This document shows positions 10,144 to 21,270 of a stretch of 64,000 bases of DNA, piece after piece. The notes below the pieces were generated by a model. That model was not told the DNA's origin. It saw only the letters and a list, made by a program, of their open reading frames with translations, and made no database searches. Every line of letters starts with the position of its first letter. Positions within the stretch are counted from its first letter, which is position 1. The stretch is taken from positions 476,119,573-476,183,572 of the forward strand of contig NC_081409.1 of NCBI RefSeq assembly GCF_030272615.1, in the 5' to 3' direction. The position numbers and the translations under genes are program-made. This DNA comes from Cryptomeria japonica. Its lineage: Eukaryota; Streptophyta; Pinopsida; Cupressales; Cupressaceae.

Positions 10144-11608
10144 AAGGTTTCTTGTAATAAAAGATATAACATGATAGCAAGAATACAGTGATATATGATA
10201 GCTTGTAAGTTTCTTGTTACACAAATTTTGACGGATACATAATATAATCAGTTGTCTTTTCTTTGCATATGTGTTGTGGATTATTTCATTCATTGTTGGC
10301 AATTGCTTGTGATATTATCTAAAGGAGATAAGGTTATTCATATTCTTTGAGTGAAATTTATGTTGTATGTTATAAGGTTGAAATAAAAGTTTTGCTTGTG
10401 AATTATAATTGTTCTTTGCAGTGCTTACGTGGATGGTCTCTTAAAGGTAGGGTTAAATTCATTCAAGCAACTTATGATACAGGCATTCAATTGATCTCAT
10501 AAGAAATAGTGATTGACAGATCCATAAAAGGGGTGGGTTTAAAAATTGTCTCACAAGTTCACACAATAAGTCCTAAGGCAATATAAAGACTCTGTAGCCC
10601 AGACAGCAAAGAAGGCACTGGCCATTTGTAAATTACAATTTTTCACCATATTCATCATATTTTATTTTACAATAGGAGTAATTGAGTAGGAAGCATAGAG
10701 TAAGTTGGCAATAGTGTATACATATAAAATTATAAGCACAAAGATCAAATAGCTTCCACAACAACAATCTTGAACTCATCTGCTATATCTCCATTCTAGG
10801 AACTTATGCCATTCTGTGATAGGAGGAAGCCAGATCAAGACACTTAATCTGCTATAAAAAGCATTAGTTGAAGGGACAACTAGTGAGTAGGTATACTCGC
10901 CTAGGTCCTGCAGAGCCTAAAGTGAGAGAGTTAGTAACCAAATAGGTTCACTCTATAAGTTGGCCAAGTCAATTGGAGGGTTTGATCATAGGAGTTGGCA
11001 TTTCCTTAGAACCTATCCAATCTGTTGATTTGAGACCCAACAAGGTCCTTGATGATTAAAATTATTCTCAAATATTTCAAACTATTGTTTGAAAGTGCTT
11101 TGATGTAATGAGTCCAGTAGTCAAGTTAGTTTTAGTCAGTTAGTTTTTTAGTTTTTAGGTAGGTTTAGTTAGTTGGATTCCAAACAAAAGGGTATGCCTT
11201 TTCACTATCGAACTGTATCCTTATTTATATATAGGGGATCTATCTGGAAAGCAAAAAGACAACATTCATTTTTCTATTACTTTTTCAAGACAATATCTTA
11301 TGTAGTACTTATGCAAGTTGTTTTTGGAAATACTAAGTTGGAGGAAGTCAATATGTGTTGAGACCAACTCATTTCATCTTTCAATCTCAATATAAAAAAT
11401 CAAGTATTTCTTTATCTCTGATGGTATCTACAATTTAAATTGGTTGATCAGTTCCCTATGATAAATCTATTTAACTAGATTAATTTGATGTGTTATCTTC
11501 AGTACTTGTGATTCAGTTTATTTTTCATTTTGAATATCAGTTTGAAGGGTTGATTGGCAAACTTCAGATTGTCATATTGGTCTTTCAGAGATAACTTAAA
11601 TTCAATAA
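10144..11608. other. Probable LTR-derived DNA left of element C3
   Basis: No gene is seen. A TATA-like gctataaaaa occurs at 10851-10860, followed by gcctaaagtg near 10916. A similar arrangement (gctatataaa at 25881-25890, then gcctaaagtg near 25952) occurs to the right of C3, in the same orientation. The two stretches are probably copies of one LTR family. The C3 insertion left AATAA at 11604-11608. Confidence 0.35.
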
Positions 11609-11914
11609 TGTTGGCAATAGACACTCATTGGATTCATTTTGTTGTCATTGATGGAAACAAGATATGATGGAAGTCATAAATCGACACTAGGAAGCATATA
11701 CCAACAGATACCGGCTTTGGAGCATTTAGGGCTACACCGATACTGGCACCGACACTGACATCAATACTTCTTTGGAAGCCGACATCAAGGATGATTTACT
11801 TAAATCATTTTGTAATTAATATTGTCAAGGCTGAAATTTTTGTAAATATATTGTAAGTCGACATAAGGCATATCATTTGTAATAGGTATATAGGTCAATC
11901 TACTAGGTTATTTT
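11609..11914 (+). repeat. C3 5' LTR, left part
   Basis: The first 306 bp of the C3 5' LTR, cut by Copia-1 at 11914. It matches the start of the right LTR at 24630 (both begin TGTTGGCAAT and include tcattgatggaaacaagata or a close variant). The LTR resumes at 19101. Confidence 0.9.
11910..11914 (+). repeat. Copia-1 target site duplication ATTTT, left
   Basis: ATTTT at 11910-11914 matches ATTTT at 19096-19100, directly flanking the Copia-1 LTR termini. Five bp is the usual Copia target duplication. Confidence 0.9.
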
Positions 11915-13254
11915 TGTTGGCATACGATGAAGTGGTGACAATGTATGTTGTCATTGATGTTAATAGGTGAACCGGTATGAACTGGTATGAAGATTGGAAG
12001 CAGTTATGGTCAACCGAGATGGTGTTGACTAGTGTCAGGGTTCACTAAGTGTGACTACTGGTTGGTAGTCTTTGTTCAGTTCTAGGGTTTCTAGTTTGGC
12101 CTATGCAGTGCAACCGATGACATTTTGTGATGAGTTTGTTAAGAGATAAGGATGAGATCATGGTGCCACGTCAGCTATGTGCTTGTGAGCATAATGATCG
12201 AATGCATTTGAATGTCTACCTCAGGAATGCATGATGTTCTGAGCGATGTATGAAGTGTGCATGATGGGTTACTGATTTCCAGATGTGATGAAGAATGGAT
12301 GATGCAGAATGACTTAAGATCTATTTTAGATCACTTCATTCTATGCAATGGATCTAATGGTCAGGATTGGACTGCTTGTAATTGTAAACCTAAAATATTT
12401 AGGGTTTAGGGTTTATGCTACTGACCTAATTGTTGTCTATAAGGTCGATGATGTTTGTTATTATTTGGCTTGGCAAATGATGTGTTTGTGTCCACATGTT
12501 GAGATACTTGCCAAACCAGAGTGTGATTGCAGAGGAGAGGAGCTGAAAAGGATCTGCATTAGCAAGTAGTGTTGTTATTAGATCAAATCTTTACTTGTTG
12601 ACTTCTAACCATTTCAAAAAAAGGAAAATCCCTTGACCGGGTAGCTTTAACAGGCTTGTTGCAAATACTCTAACCAGGTGACTCAAGTTCATTGAGTTCT
12701 TTAAATCCTCTAGCGAGGTAACCTTTAATAGGGTTTCAACCTTTAATAGGGTTTATAACCATCCCTTAACTGGGTGATCTCTAATACGATCAGTTCCTAA
12801 CTCAAACTTATTGTAAAGTCTTTAACCGGATTAGGCTCCTAATAGAGAAGACTTCAAAAGAGTTCAAAACAGGCTTGTGGGTATTCATCCCCACCATGGT
12901 TTTTCCCATTTGGGTTTCTACGTGAAAAATCTATGTTATGGGTTGTGAGTTTTCATGTGATGATTGAGTAGTTGTTGATTAAGTTAGTTATGCATGCAAT
13001 GCTAAATGATTGTGGTATTATTGATACAAATCATGCTTGATTATATCAGGAAGTAGTCATCAAGATTTAAGGTCTGTCAAATGCTACCTGAAGTATCTGT
13101 GTTTAACTAGTATACCCATAGTTAAGTTTAGTGGTGAAGACAACCGATCAACATTGTTTAAATATGATAAAGTGCTGAGAAAGTTTTTGTTTGTACTGAT
13201 TCAGCCCCCCTCTTAGTACCAGCTAGGGTATCATTTGTTCATCATTATTCATCA
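11915..13254 (+). repeat. Copia-1 5' LTR
   Basis: It begins TGTTGGCATACGATG and ends CATCATTATTCATCA. It matches 17745-19095 along its length. It holds a run of diverged tandem units around 12640-12800 (variants of taaccgggtaacctttaatagg) and a core near 12895-12955 (ggtttttccc then gggtttctacgtg then gttatggg) shared with the other Copia LTRs in the window. It contains no real gene. Confidence 0.92.
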
Positions 13255-13256
13255 AT

Positions 13257-13268
13257 TGGTATCAGAGC
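13257..13268 (+). other. Copia-1 primer-binding site
   Basis: TGGTATCAGAGC lies 2 bp after the 5' LTR. It is the classic plant Copia primer site, complementary to the 3' end of initiator methionine tRNA, and would prime minus-strand DNA synthesis. Confidence 0.92.
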
Positions 13269-13325
13269 AATTCGAGGTCCTCAGTGATATAAGCTTAACC
13301 GCTTGAGACAAAAGATCCTTCTTTA

Positions 13326-14051
13326 ATGATGAAGAGGGAAGGTCCTAAGTTCAATAGGGATAATTTAAAAATATGGAAGGACAGAATGGAGATTTATATC
13401 AAGAGTTTGGGTGCTCATCACTGGAGCTATGTTGAGAATGCCTATGTAATCCCCACTAGCACTCAAACCGATGATCAAAAAAGAGAGATCTAAGAAAATG
13501 GGCAAGTCATGGAAGCCCCTATTAGCAGGCTATCTGATATTGAGTTCATTGATGTACAAGATAACGACACTCCTAAGGATGTATGAGATACACTAGAAAC
13601 CATTTATGGCAGTGATGAGCTTGTCAAGCAGGCTAAGGAAGAAAGCCTTAGAGGAAAATTTGAATACATGAGGATGGTTGAAGGAGAGACCATTCGGCAA
13701 TATGGCATAAGGATCAAGACTGCGGTTGGAGATATCAAGAGCACTGGTGGAACAATTGATGATGCCACCATTGTCAGTAAAGTTCTGAGATTATTGTTAC
13801 CAGTCTATGCAATCAGGGTTGCTGCTATTCAGGAGTTAAGATCTATCGACAAGACAAAGGTATCTCTAGACTCTACCATTGCAAAGTTGACTGCATATGA
13901 ATTGAATAGCTATGATGGTAGTGTTCAGAAGACAAAGTCAGCCTTTAGAGAATTTGTTTCCTTTGCACCAACCAGAAAAGGAAAAGAAGTCAATGCTAGT
14001 TATGAATCCAGGCCAAGAAAAGACATGGATGATGAGGAGATTTTGATGTAG
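13326..14051 (+). pseudogene. Copia-1 gag
   Basis: Translation starts at 13326 (two consecutive ATGs). The early F-N-R-D-N-L-K-I-W-K-D-R-M segment is typical of Copia gag (UBN2-type), followed by helical capsid sequence to about codon 235. In-frame stops occur near 13490 (TAA) and 13585 (TGA), and the frame closes at 14051. The protein would form the virus-like particle and bind RNA. Confidence 0.85.
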
Positions 14052-14079
14052 TTTGAAGTTCTTCCTGCCAAGAGACTTC

Positions 14080-14200
14080 CAAAATGCACCAGAAAATACA
14101 GAGGTAATCTTCCTCTAAAATGTTTTTCCTATAATAAGATAGGATATATAGCTGGTAACTATCCTAACAATGACAATAAGGATAAGCCAGAAAGGTTTAG
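14080..14200 (+). pseudogene. Copia-1 zinc knuckle, destroyed
   Basis: At 14121 the frame reads C-F-S-Y-N-K-I-G-Y-I-A-G-N-Y, where CX2CX4HX4C is expected. Three of the four zinc ligands have become tyrosine. TGT-to-TAT and CAT-to-TAT changes explain this, both cytosine-deamination type on one strand or the other. Confidence 0.7.
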
Positions 14201-14339
14201 AAAGTATAAAGGAGGAGGTAGGAGAAATTGTCTTGTTATAGTGGATGAAGGTGTTACTGATGAAGAAACTAAGGATGAAGAGAATGAGGACATAGTGTTT
14301 GTAGCTGTAAAGGAAGAGGTGTCTGATCAGAAAGCCCTT

Positions 14340-14440
14340 GTCTCTCGCATTGACAACTCTAATGAGTGGATCATTGATAGCGGGTGTTCTCACCACATGA
14401 CCAGTTACTGAAGAAAGTTTTTGTCTCTAGAAGAATATGA
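14340..14440 (+). pseudogene. Copia-1 aspartic protease active-site region
   Basis: The motif W-I-I-D-S-G-C-S-H-H-M-T is present around 14368-14404. The catalytic D-S-G is intact. A TGA follows at 14409-14411, before the frame continues at 14421 with F-L-S-L-E-E-Y. This is the Copia-type protease, which sits between gag and integrase. Confidence 0.85.
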
Positions 14441-15860
14441 TGGAGGTGTTGTTCAGTTTGGTAATGATGCACCTTGCACGGTGAGAGGAAAAGGATCCAT
14501 CTCACTGAATGGAAAAAGAAGTGTGAATGATATCTACTGGGTGAAAGGCCTTAAACACAACCTTTTGAGTGTTGCTCAGCTAAATGATAAAGGACTCATT
14601 TTGGAGTTCAAAGGTGGAGTCTGCAAAATATGTGGAAAGTGTGGTGAACTTATTGCCACTGGTAAGAAGACCAGAGGAAACTTGTTTCAGCTGAATGCCA
14701 AGATTAGTCAGTGCCTGACGATGAAGTTTGATGACAATTGGATATGGCATAGGAGACTTTATCATATGAACTTTGATAATATTTTAAATGCTAGTAAGAT
14801 CAAGGCAGTAAGAGGATTGCCCTATTTGAACAAATCAGAGAATTCTTTATGCAAAGAATGTCAACTTGGGAAGATGTCTTCCTCAACATTCAAGGGTAAG
14901 TCTTTTTCAGTAGAGAACTTACTTGATTTTGTGCACACCGATCTATGTGGTCCGATGAAAACTATAAGTATTTAGGAAGATTGGTATTTCATGATTCTTA
15001 TTGATGATTGTTCAAGAATGTTGTTGGTCACATTCTTGAAAGACAAGTCTAAGGTGTTTGGAAAGTTCAAAGCCTTCAGAGCATTGGTGGAAAAGGAGAG
15101 TGGCAGAAGAATAAAATGCCTAAGAACTGATCTGGGAGATGAATTCAATTCTGATGAATTCAACAAGTACTATGAAGAGAACAACATCAATAGGCAGTTG
15201 TCTGCCCCAAGGACACCACAACAGAATGGCATAGCAGAAAGGAATAACAAGACTATAGTTGAAGTGACCAGAACTATGCTGATCCAAGGAAAGGTTGCTC
15301 ACACTTTTTGGAGAGAAGCGGTGAGCACTGCAGTCTATACCATGAACTGGGTTTTCATGAAGAAAGGTAAAGACAAAACCCCCTATGAGTACTAGAACGA
15401 GAGAATTCCTAATGTGAGTTATTTCAAAGTGTTTGGTAGTAAGTTCTATATTAGGAGAGGTGAGCATCTGAGTAAGTTTGATGCTATATGTGATGAAGGA
15501 ATATTTCTAGGATGTTCCACTTACAGAAAAGCTCTCAAATGCTACAACAACAAGACTCAGAAAATTGTTGAGAGTATCAATGTTAGGATTAATGAATCCC
15601 TTGAGGAGCTTGAGGAAACCTATAGCAAGCAAGAAGAAGATGAACTGGGTGTAGCCTTCTGGGAATTGATTAAGAAGGAAACAAGTTGCAAACACAAGAA
15701 AGACCTTAGTGTTCCTATACTGGTAGAAGTTGCAGCAAGTGAAGAAGAAGATGAAGTGGAAGAAGAAGAGGAAAAGAAAGCAGAACTAGCTAGGGTCATT
15801 CCTAGGTATGTGAAACTACATCATGATCTGAAGAAGATCATATGAGATAAATATGCAGGG
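14421..15860 (+). pseudogene. Copia-1 integrase with GAG-pre-integrase domain
   Basis: The N-terminal zinc-binding H-H-C-C is seen as W-H-R-R-L-Y-H-M and C-K-E-C. The catalytic core has H-T-D-L-C-G-P, then R-T-D-L-G-D-E-F (normally R-S-D-N-G-G-E-F), then Q-Q-N-G-I-A-E-R. So the D,D,E residues remain but the second motif is altered. A TAG near 14974, a TAG near 15393 and further stops split the frame. An acidic E-rich stretch (15600-15790) is the usual linker before RT. Confidence 0.88.
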
Positions 15861-15878
15861 ATACTCACAAGGAGAAAG

Positions 15879-16622
15879 GTGAAAGAAAACTCTTGCATGA
15901 TTTTAGAATTTGAGCCTAAGACCACTAGAGAGGCACTTACCAATGAAGACTGGATAAAGGAAATGGAAGAGGAGTTGGACCAGATAGAAAAGAATGCAAC
16001 ATGGTCCTTGGTACCCAGACCGAATGATAAGAATGTAATTGGTACCAAATGGGTCTTCAAGAATAAGCTAAATGAAGAAGGCATAGTGGTAAGGAACAAG
16101 GCAAGACTAGTATGCAAGGGATGTGCTCAAGAAGAGGGAGAAGACTATGGAGAAACCTTTTGCCCAGTGGTTAGACTGGAAGGTGTCAGAATGCTACTTA
16201 CATTTGTAGAATTCAAGGATTTAAGGTATACCAGATGGATGTGAAGTCTGCATTCCTGAATGGAATCTTAGAAGAAGAAGTGTATATTGAGAAACTGGAT
16301 GGATTTTCTTTGTTAGAAGATAGTAACATGGTGTGTAGATTACACAAGGCACTATATGGATTGAAACAAGCACCAAGGGCATGGTATGAATGGTTACACT
16401 CTCATCTTGTGAAGATAGGATTTTAGAGAATGTGTGACGGCAACAACATCTACCTAAAATATGAAGGTGATCAGATTCTGATTTGTGAAGTATTTGTAGA
16501 TGACATAATCTTTGGAGGAGATGATTAAATGAGCCATGCATTCATAGATGAAATGAAGAAAGAGTTTGAGATGTCTTTGGTTGGAGAGATAAAGTTCTTC
16601 ATTGGTCTATAGATTCAATAGA
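15879..16622 (+). pseudogene. Copia-1 reverse transcriptase
   Basis: The frame has [30 protein letters not shown] and L-Y-G-L-K-Q-A-P-R-A-W-Y, all Copia RT hallmarks. The catalytic box reads F-V-D-D near 16495-16506. Stops near 16425, 16526 and 16609, and a frame change near 16230, inactivate it. Confidence 0.9.
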
Positions 16623-17446
16623 TGAAGGAGGGTATCTTCATTACCCAGTCCAAGTATATCAAAGAGGTATTGAAGACCTTTGGCATGGAGGAGAGCAAAT
16701 CGGTTGGAACACCAATGGTGACTGACTGCAAACTGACAAAGGAGGATGATATAGAGTTGGTGGATGAGAAGGAGTACCGATTGATGATCGGTAAGATGCA
16801 CTATGTGGTGCACAACAGACTGGATATTGGTCATGCAGTGGGCATAGTAGCCCATTTTTAGAAGAGTCCAAGAGAATCCCACTTGGTACCGGTAAAGAGG
16901 ATTCTTAGATACCTGAAAGGGATGATTGATTATGGATTGTGGTATCCATATAATGGCAACTTTGGCCTCAAAGTGTTTACCGATGTAGATTGGGTAGGTA
17001 GTGTGGACAACCAAAAGAGCACAACCAATGGACCATTCTTCCTTGGTGGAAGACTAGTCTCATGGACGGGCAATAAGTAGAGCTGTATTTCCCAGTCTAC
17101 AGTTGAAGAAGAGTATGTGATAGTTTTTATGAACTGCACTCAAGCAATTTCGATGAAGCATGTATTGAATGGCTTCAAAGTGCCTATATCTGAACCGGTG
17201 AGTATTTTATGTGATAATACTAGTGCAATCAATATTTCCAAAAATTTGGTACTGCATGCTAGGACAAAGTACATTGAACTCAAGTGTCATTTCTTGAGAG
17301 AAAAGGTTCAGAATAAAGAGGTTGTATTAGAACATGTTTCCAGTAAGGAGCAACTAGCAGATATATTCACTAAGCCCTTACCGAAGACTACATTTACCTA
17401 TTTGAGAGGTGAATTATGGGTTCTGCCCCTTCATGAGGTATACTAA
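16623..17446 (+). pseudogene. Copia-1 RNase H and pol C terminus
   Basis: It continues from RT with I-T-Q-S-K-Y-I-K-E-V-L, then V-K-R-I-L-R-Y-L-K-G. RNase H appears as K-V-F-T-D-V-D-W-V-G-S (normally D-A-D-W), L-C-D-N-T-S-A-I-N and E-Q-L-A-D-I-F-T-K-P-L. Stops interrupt it near 16860 and 17080. The closing H-E-V-Y stop is at 17444-17446. Confidence 0.88.
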
Positions 17447-17730
17447 AGTTGTGTGCTCCACATCAGTCAGATACTACAATGACAAATCTTATATGATTGA
17501 TGTGTTGAAGGATGCTACTCCACAGGGGGAGCAGCATAGTGGAGCTTGGAAGCTTGTGCCTCCACTTTAGCATTTCTATCAAAGGGAGAGAAGATATCTA
17601 ATGATGAAGATATATGGAAGAATGCACACTAACCAGTCCAGATGGTGGTGGTTGTGATCTTTGAACCGGTATATGTTATTAAGCATGGTGCAAATATTGA
17701 GAAATGATACACTGAGTATTTCCATCAATG

Positions 17731-17744
17731 CCAAAGGGGGAGAT
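17731..17744 (+). other. Copia-1 polypurine tract
   Basis: CCAAAGGGGGAGAT lies directly before the 3' LTR at 17745, the normal place for the plus-strand primer. Confidence 0.9.
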
Positions 17745-19095
17745 TGTTGGCATATGATGAAGCAGTGACAATGTATGTTATCATTAATGTCAATAGGTGA
17801 ACTAGTATGAAGATTAGAAATGGTTATGGTCAACCGGGATGGTGTGGACCAGTGTTGGGGTTCACTAATTGTGACTACCGGTTGGTAGTCTCTGTTGAGT
17901 TCTAGGGTTTCTAGTTTGGCCTATGCAGTGCAACCAATGACATTCTGTGATGAGTTAGTTAAGAGATAAGGATGAGATCGTGGTGCCACATCATCTATGT
18001 GCTTGTGAGCATGAAGATTGAATGTATTTGAATGTCTACCTTGGGAATGCATGATGTTCTGAGCGGTGTATGAAGTGTACGTGATGGGTTACTGATTTCC
18101 AGATGTGGTGAAGAATGGACGAAGTAGAATGACTTAAGATTTGTTTTAGATTGCTTCATTCTATGCAATGGATCTAAGAGTCAGGATTGGACCACTTGTA
18201 ATTATAAACCTAAAATGTTTAGGGTTTAGGGTTTATTCTACCAACCTAATTGTTGTCTATAAGGTCGATGAATATTTTTATTATTTGGGTTGGCAAATGA
18301 CGTGTTTGTGTCTGCATGTTGAGATACTTGCCAAACCAGAGTGTGTAATATGCAGAGTGTGATTGTGGAGGAGAGGAGCTAAAAAGGATCTGCATTAGAA
18401 AGTAGTGTTGTTATCAGATCAAAGCTTTACCTGTTGACTTCTAACCATTTCAACAGAAGTAAAATCCCTTAACCATGTAGCTTTAATAGGCTTGTTGCAA
18501 ATCCTCTAACCAAGTGACTCAAGTTCATTGAGTTCTTTAAATCCTCTAGCCAGGTAACCTTTAACAGGGTTTCAATCTTTAACAGGGTTTATAGCCATCC
18601 CTTAACCAGGTAATCTCTAATAGGATCGGTTCCTAACAGAACTTTATTGTAAAGTCTTTAACCGGATTAGGCTCCTAACAAAGCCGACTTCAAAAGAGTT
18701 CAAAACAGGCTTGTGGGTATTCATCCCCACCGCAGTTTTTCCCATTTGGGTTTCCACGTGAAAAATCTGTGTGTTATGGGTTGTGAGTTTTCATGTGATG
18801 ATTGAGTAGTTGTTGATTAAGTTAGTTATGCATGTAGTGCTAAATGATTGTGGTATTGTTGATACAACTCATGCTTGATTATATCAGGAAGTAGTCATCA
18901 AGATTTAAGGTCTGTCAAATGCTATCTAAAGTATCTATGTTTAACCGGTATACCATGGTTAAGTTCAGTGGTGAAGACAACCTGTCAGCATTGTTTTAAT
19001 ATGATAAAGTGTTGAGAAAGTTTCTGTTTGTACTGATTCACCCCCCCCCCCCCTCAGTATCAGTTAGGGTATCATTTGTTCATCATTATTCATCA
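17745..19095 (+). repeat. Copia-1 3' LTR
   Basis: This 1351-bp copy of the 5' LTR has many transitions relative to it. It contains a run of 14 C near 19050 where the 5' copy has a shorter run, and ends ATTCATCA followed by the ATTTT duplication at 19096-19100. Confidence 0.92.
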
Positions 19096-19100
19096 ATTTT

Positions 19101-19705
19101 TAAAAGGTAATGTGACATATGATATGTGTGGATATAGGAGAATATAGAAGAACTGTATGATGCAAAATATATGTATGGAGATCATTTTGTATGTGAATGC
19201 TACATCATGCAATCATTTGTAGATAGCTTGGAAATAATTCTTGGAGGAGAAGAGATACCGGTAGCAGTTTAGAGTTTATGAACCAGTACAGAGCAAAACC
19301 AGAACCAGAACTCTATTTGGCATAGCAGATGCATTCTTGAGTTCATTTTTCAGTAATTTACTTTGGCAGAAAGCTTGTAGTCAATGAGGCTCTTTAGTGA
19401 TGAGCACTATGCTCTAGGTAGTGTTCCTTTCTGCAAGTACAGGCCCCTATTATATGTAATATCTTTTCATATGGCCAGTGAACTGATATTGTGGGTCACA
19501 AATCCCACCGTGGTTTTTCCTCATTAAGGTTTTCTACGTATAAATTCTATGTGTTATGGTGTTCATTTATGTGGATGGTTTATTTGCTTTTTGTTATATG
19601 TTTATTTATTTACTGGTATATATATGCATGTTCTAGAAAGTTAAAAACTGTTCATTCTAGCAGAAAACTGATTCACCCCCCTCTCAGTGTTCTTGGATCC
19701 CAACA
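19101..19705 (+). repeat. C3 5' LTR, right part
   Basis: This resumes the C3 LTR after Copia-1, matching 24925-25529. It ends GGATCCCAACA at 19705. The core near 19500-19560 (caccgtggtttttcc, then ttttctacgt, then gtgttatgg) matches the Copia-1 and Copia-4 LTR cores. Confidence 0.9.
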
Positions 19706-19707
19706 AT

Positions 19708-19720
19708 TGGTATTAGAGCC
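19708..19720 (+). other. C3 primer-binding site
   Basis: TGGTATTAGAGCC lies 2 bp after the LTR. It differs by one base from the Met-tRNA-type site of Copia-1 and equals that of Copia-4. Confidence 0.85.
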
Positions 19721-19746
19721 TGGTACCTCAAAAGAAGTTTAACAAC

Positions 19747-20925
19747 TTGAGGAAGATCCTAAAACTAGAATCTTTGAACATGGCTATGGAGAAGCAACTT
19801 GAGATGGCTCTTGAGGATTATGATGTTGAAAGGATGAAGAATTTGAAATTGAAAGAAGAATTGAATTATGCAAATGAATTCATTCTTATCCTGCAAGAAA
19901 GGCTATCATCTGCTCAAGCCAAGAGAAAATAAATTTTTCGACAACTGGATGATGAGGAGAAAAATGCTCTTAAGGAACAATGTCAGAAACTAAGTCAATT
20001 AAACATGCTCATGAAGAATGAAATGCAAGATTTGACTATGAGGTTATCAAAAGATATTGAGGATAGAAAGAAGAAGGAAGATAATCTTGTTATATCTCTA
20101 AAGAAAAAATTTGATGAATGTGGCAGATTGACTCATGAGAATAATTTGTTGAGAACTAATTTGGCACACTCCCGGAACAATGAGCAAGAACTTGAAAGAC
20201 AAGTAACCACTCTGAGAGATGATCCAACTACTGCAAGTGAGTATAAAGAAAATTTTAGAATCAATGCTACACAGTTGGATGACTTATTGAAAAGACAAAG
20301 ACAAATTGATGATTCTAAAGGACTTGGATTTGTACAAGGTGAAAGCTCCGATACTGCAAATGAAGATCAGACAACTAGTATGTAGAACTCATCAGAATAG
20401 AGGAAACTGGTAAGACAATCTAATGCTTATTAATTCAATGGTAGATGTTTTGTTTGCAATAAATTTGGGCATATGGCTAAACAATGTAGAAAAAAGGAAA
20501 ATCAAAACTACAATTCTGTTCTCGGTCAATGCACAAACTGCAAGAAATACGGTCATAGATCAGAAGATTATAGAATGAATGTTAAATGTCATGCATGTGG
20601 AAAGTTTGGACATTTTGCTAATCATTGTAGGTCAAGAAATGATACCAGATATGTCAAAGCAATTTAGAAGAACAATGTTACATGTTATGCATGCAACAAA
20701 ATAGGTCATATTGCTAAGTATTGTAGAAGCAAGACTCAATTGGTTAATAATAATAAAGATAATAAGAAAGGAAAGTGGAAGGTAGATGAAATACAACAAG
20801 ATCACACCAAGAGATGGGTTAGAAAATATGAAGAATCAAGTGGAGATGGATCTATACCAGTAACTCCACCAATAGAACAGAGTATCCTCCACTGGCAGGA
20901 AATTCCACCGGTAACTGAGGCATAA
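19747..20925 (+). pseudogene. C3 gag-like protein with coiled coil and four zinc knuckles
   Basis: The first 220 codons (19747-20385, one TAA at 19930) are strongly K/E/L-rich with heptad-like spacing, suggesting a long coiled coil. Then come four CCHC-type knuckles: C-F-V-C-N-K-F-G-H (about 20452), C-T-N-C-K-K-Y-G-H (last Cys replaced by Tyr), C-H-A-C-G-K-F-G-H and C-Y-A-C-N-K-I-G-H (about 20685). Four knuckles is more than the usual one of Copia gag. The capsid-like UBN2 region is not evident. It probably binds and packages RNA. A few stops break the frame. Confidence 0.7.
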
Positions 20926-21270
20926 GGCTTAGGGGTTGGAAACGTCATTGCTAAATTTTGCATATTACCCTAAAATAGATCTAAGAAGATCTAGAAAGAG
21001 ATCTAGAGAACTATGTTCATCATCGATGAAGGTTCACCCAGCACATAACTGTGAAACCGATATCCATAGGGTTGTTGGTGAAGTATTTATTATAGAAAAT
21101 TAGGGTTTTATTCACTGATAAAAGAGGGTAAGTGAATTCATTTTCACTCACCAAGCATTCAAGAATTTAGAGAAAAGTAAAGGTGAGTCAAGAGCGAGCA
21201 AAAGCATTGTGAAAATCTTTCGAGCAGTTATCAACCTTCCACCGGCACTTACTTTCAGGTATTTTTTGAC
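20926..21270 (+). other. C3 spacer between gag and second ORF
   Basis: Noncoding by eye, about 340 bp with multiple stops. It could be a leader or an intron-like segment ahead of the second ORF, whose first ATG is at 21271. No clear promoter is seen. Confidence 0.3.

Larger units (their letters stand above)
11915..19095 (+). mobile_element. Copia-1: full-length Ty1/Copia retrotransposon, inactive
   Basis: 7181 bp with two LTRs (1340 and 1351 bp), TG...CA ends, a 5-bp duplication ATTTT, a Met-tRNA-type primer site and a polypurine tract. The coding order is gag, protease, integrase, RT, RNase H, as in all Ty1/Copia elements. Numerous in-frame stops and a destroyed zinc knuckle show it is dead. 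It sits inside the 5' LTR of C3 and is therefore younger than C3. Confidence 0.93.

Noticed and set aside
12395-12420. Telomere-like tagggtttagggttt in the Copia-1 LTRs
   Set aside because: Only about two TTTAGGG units, inside an LTR and present in both copies; not an interstitial telomere tract.
13257-13275. Sequence complementary to tRNA, possible tRNA gene
   Set aside because: It is only the 12-base primer-binding site next to an LTR; no cloverleaf is possible.
19040-19065. Run of 14 C as a special structure
   Set aside because: Simple expansion of the shorter C run at the same place in the 5' LTR.
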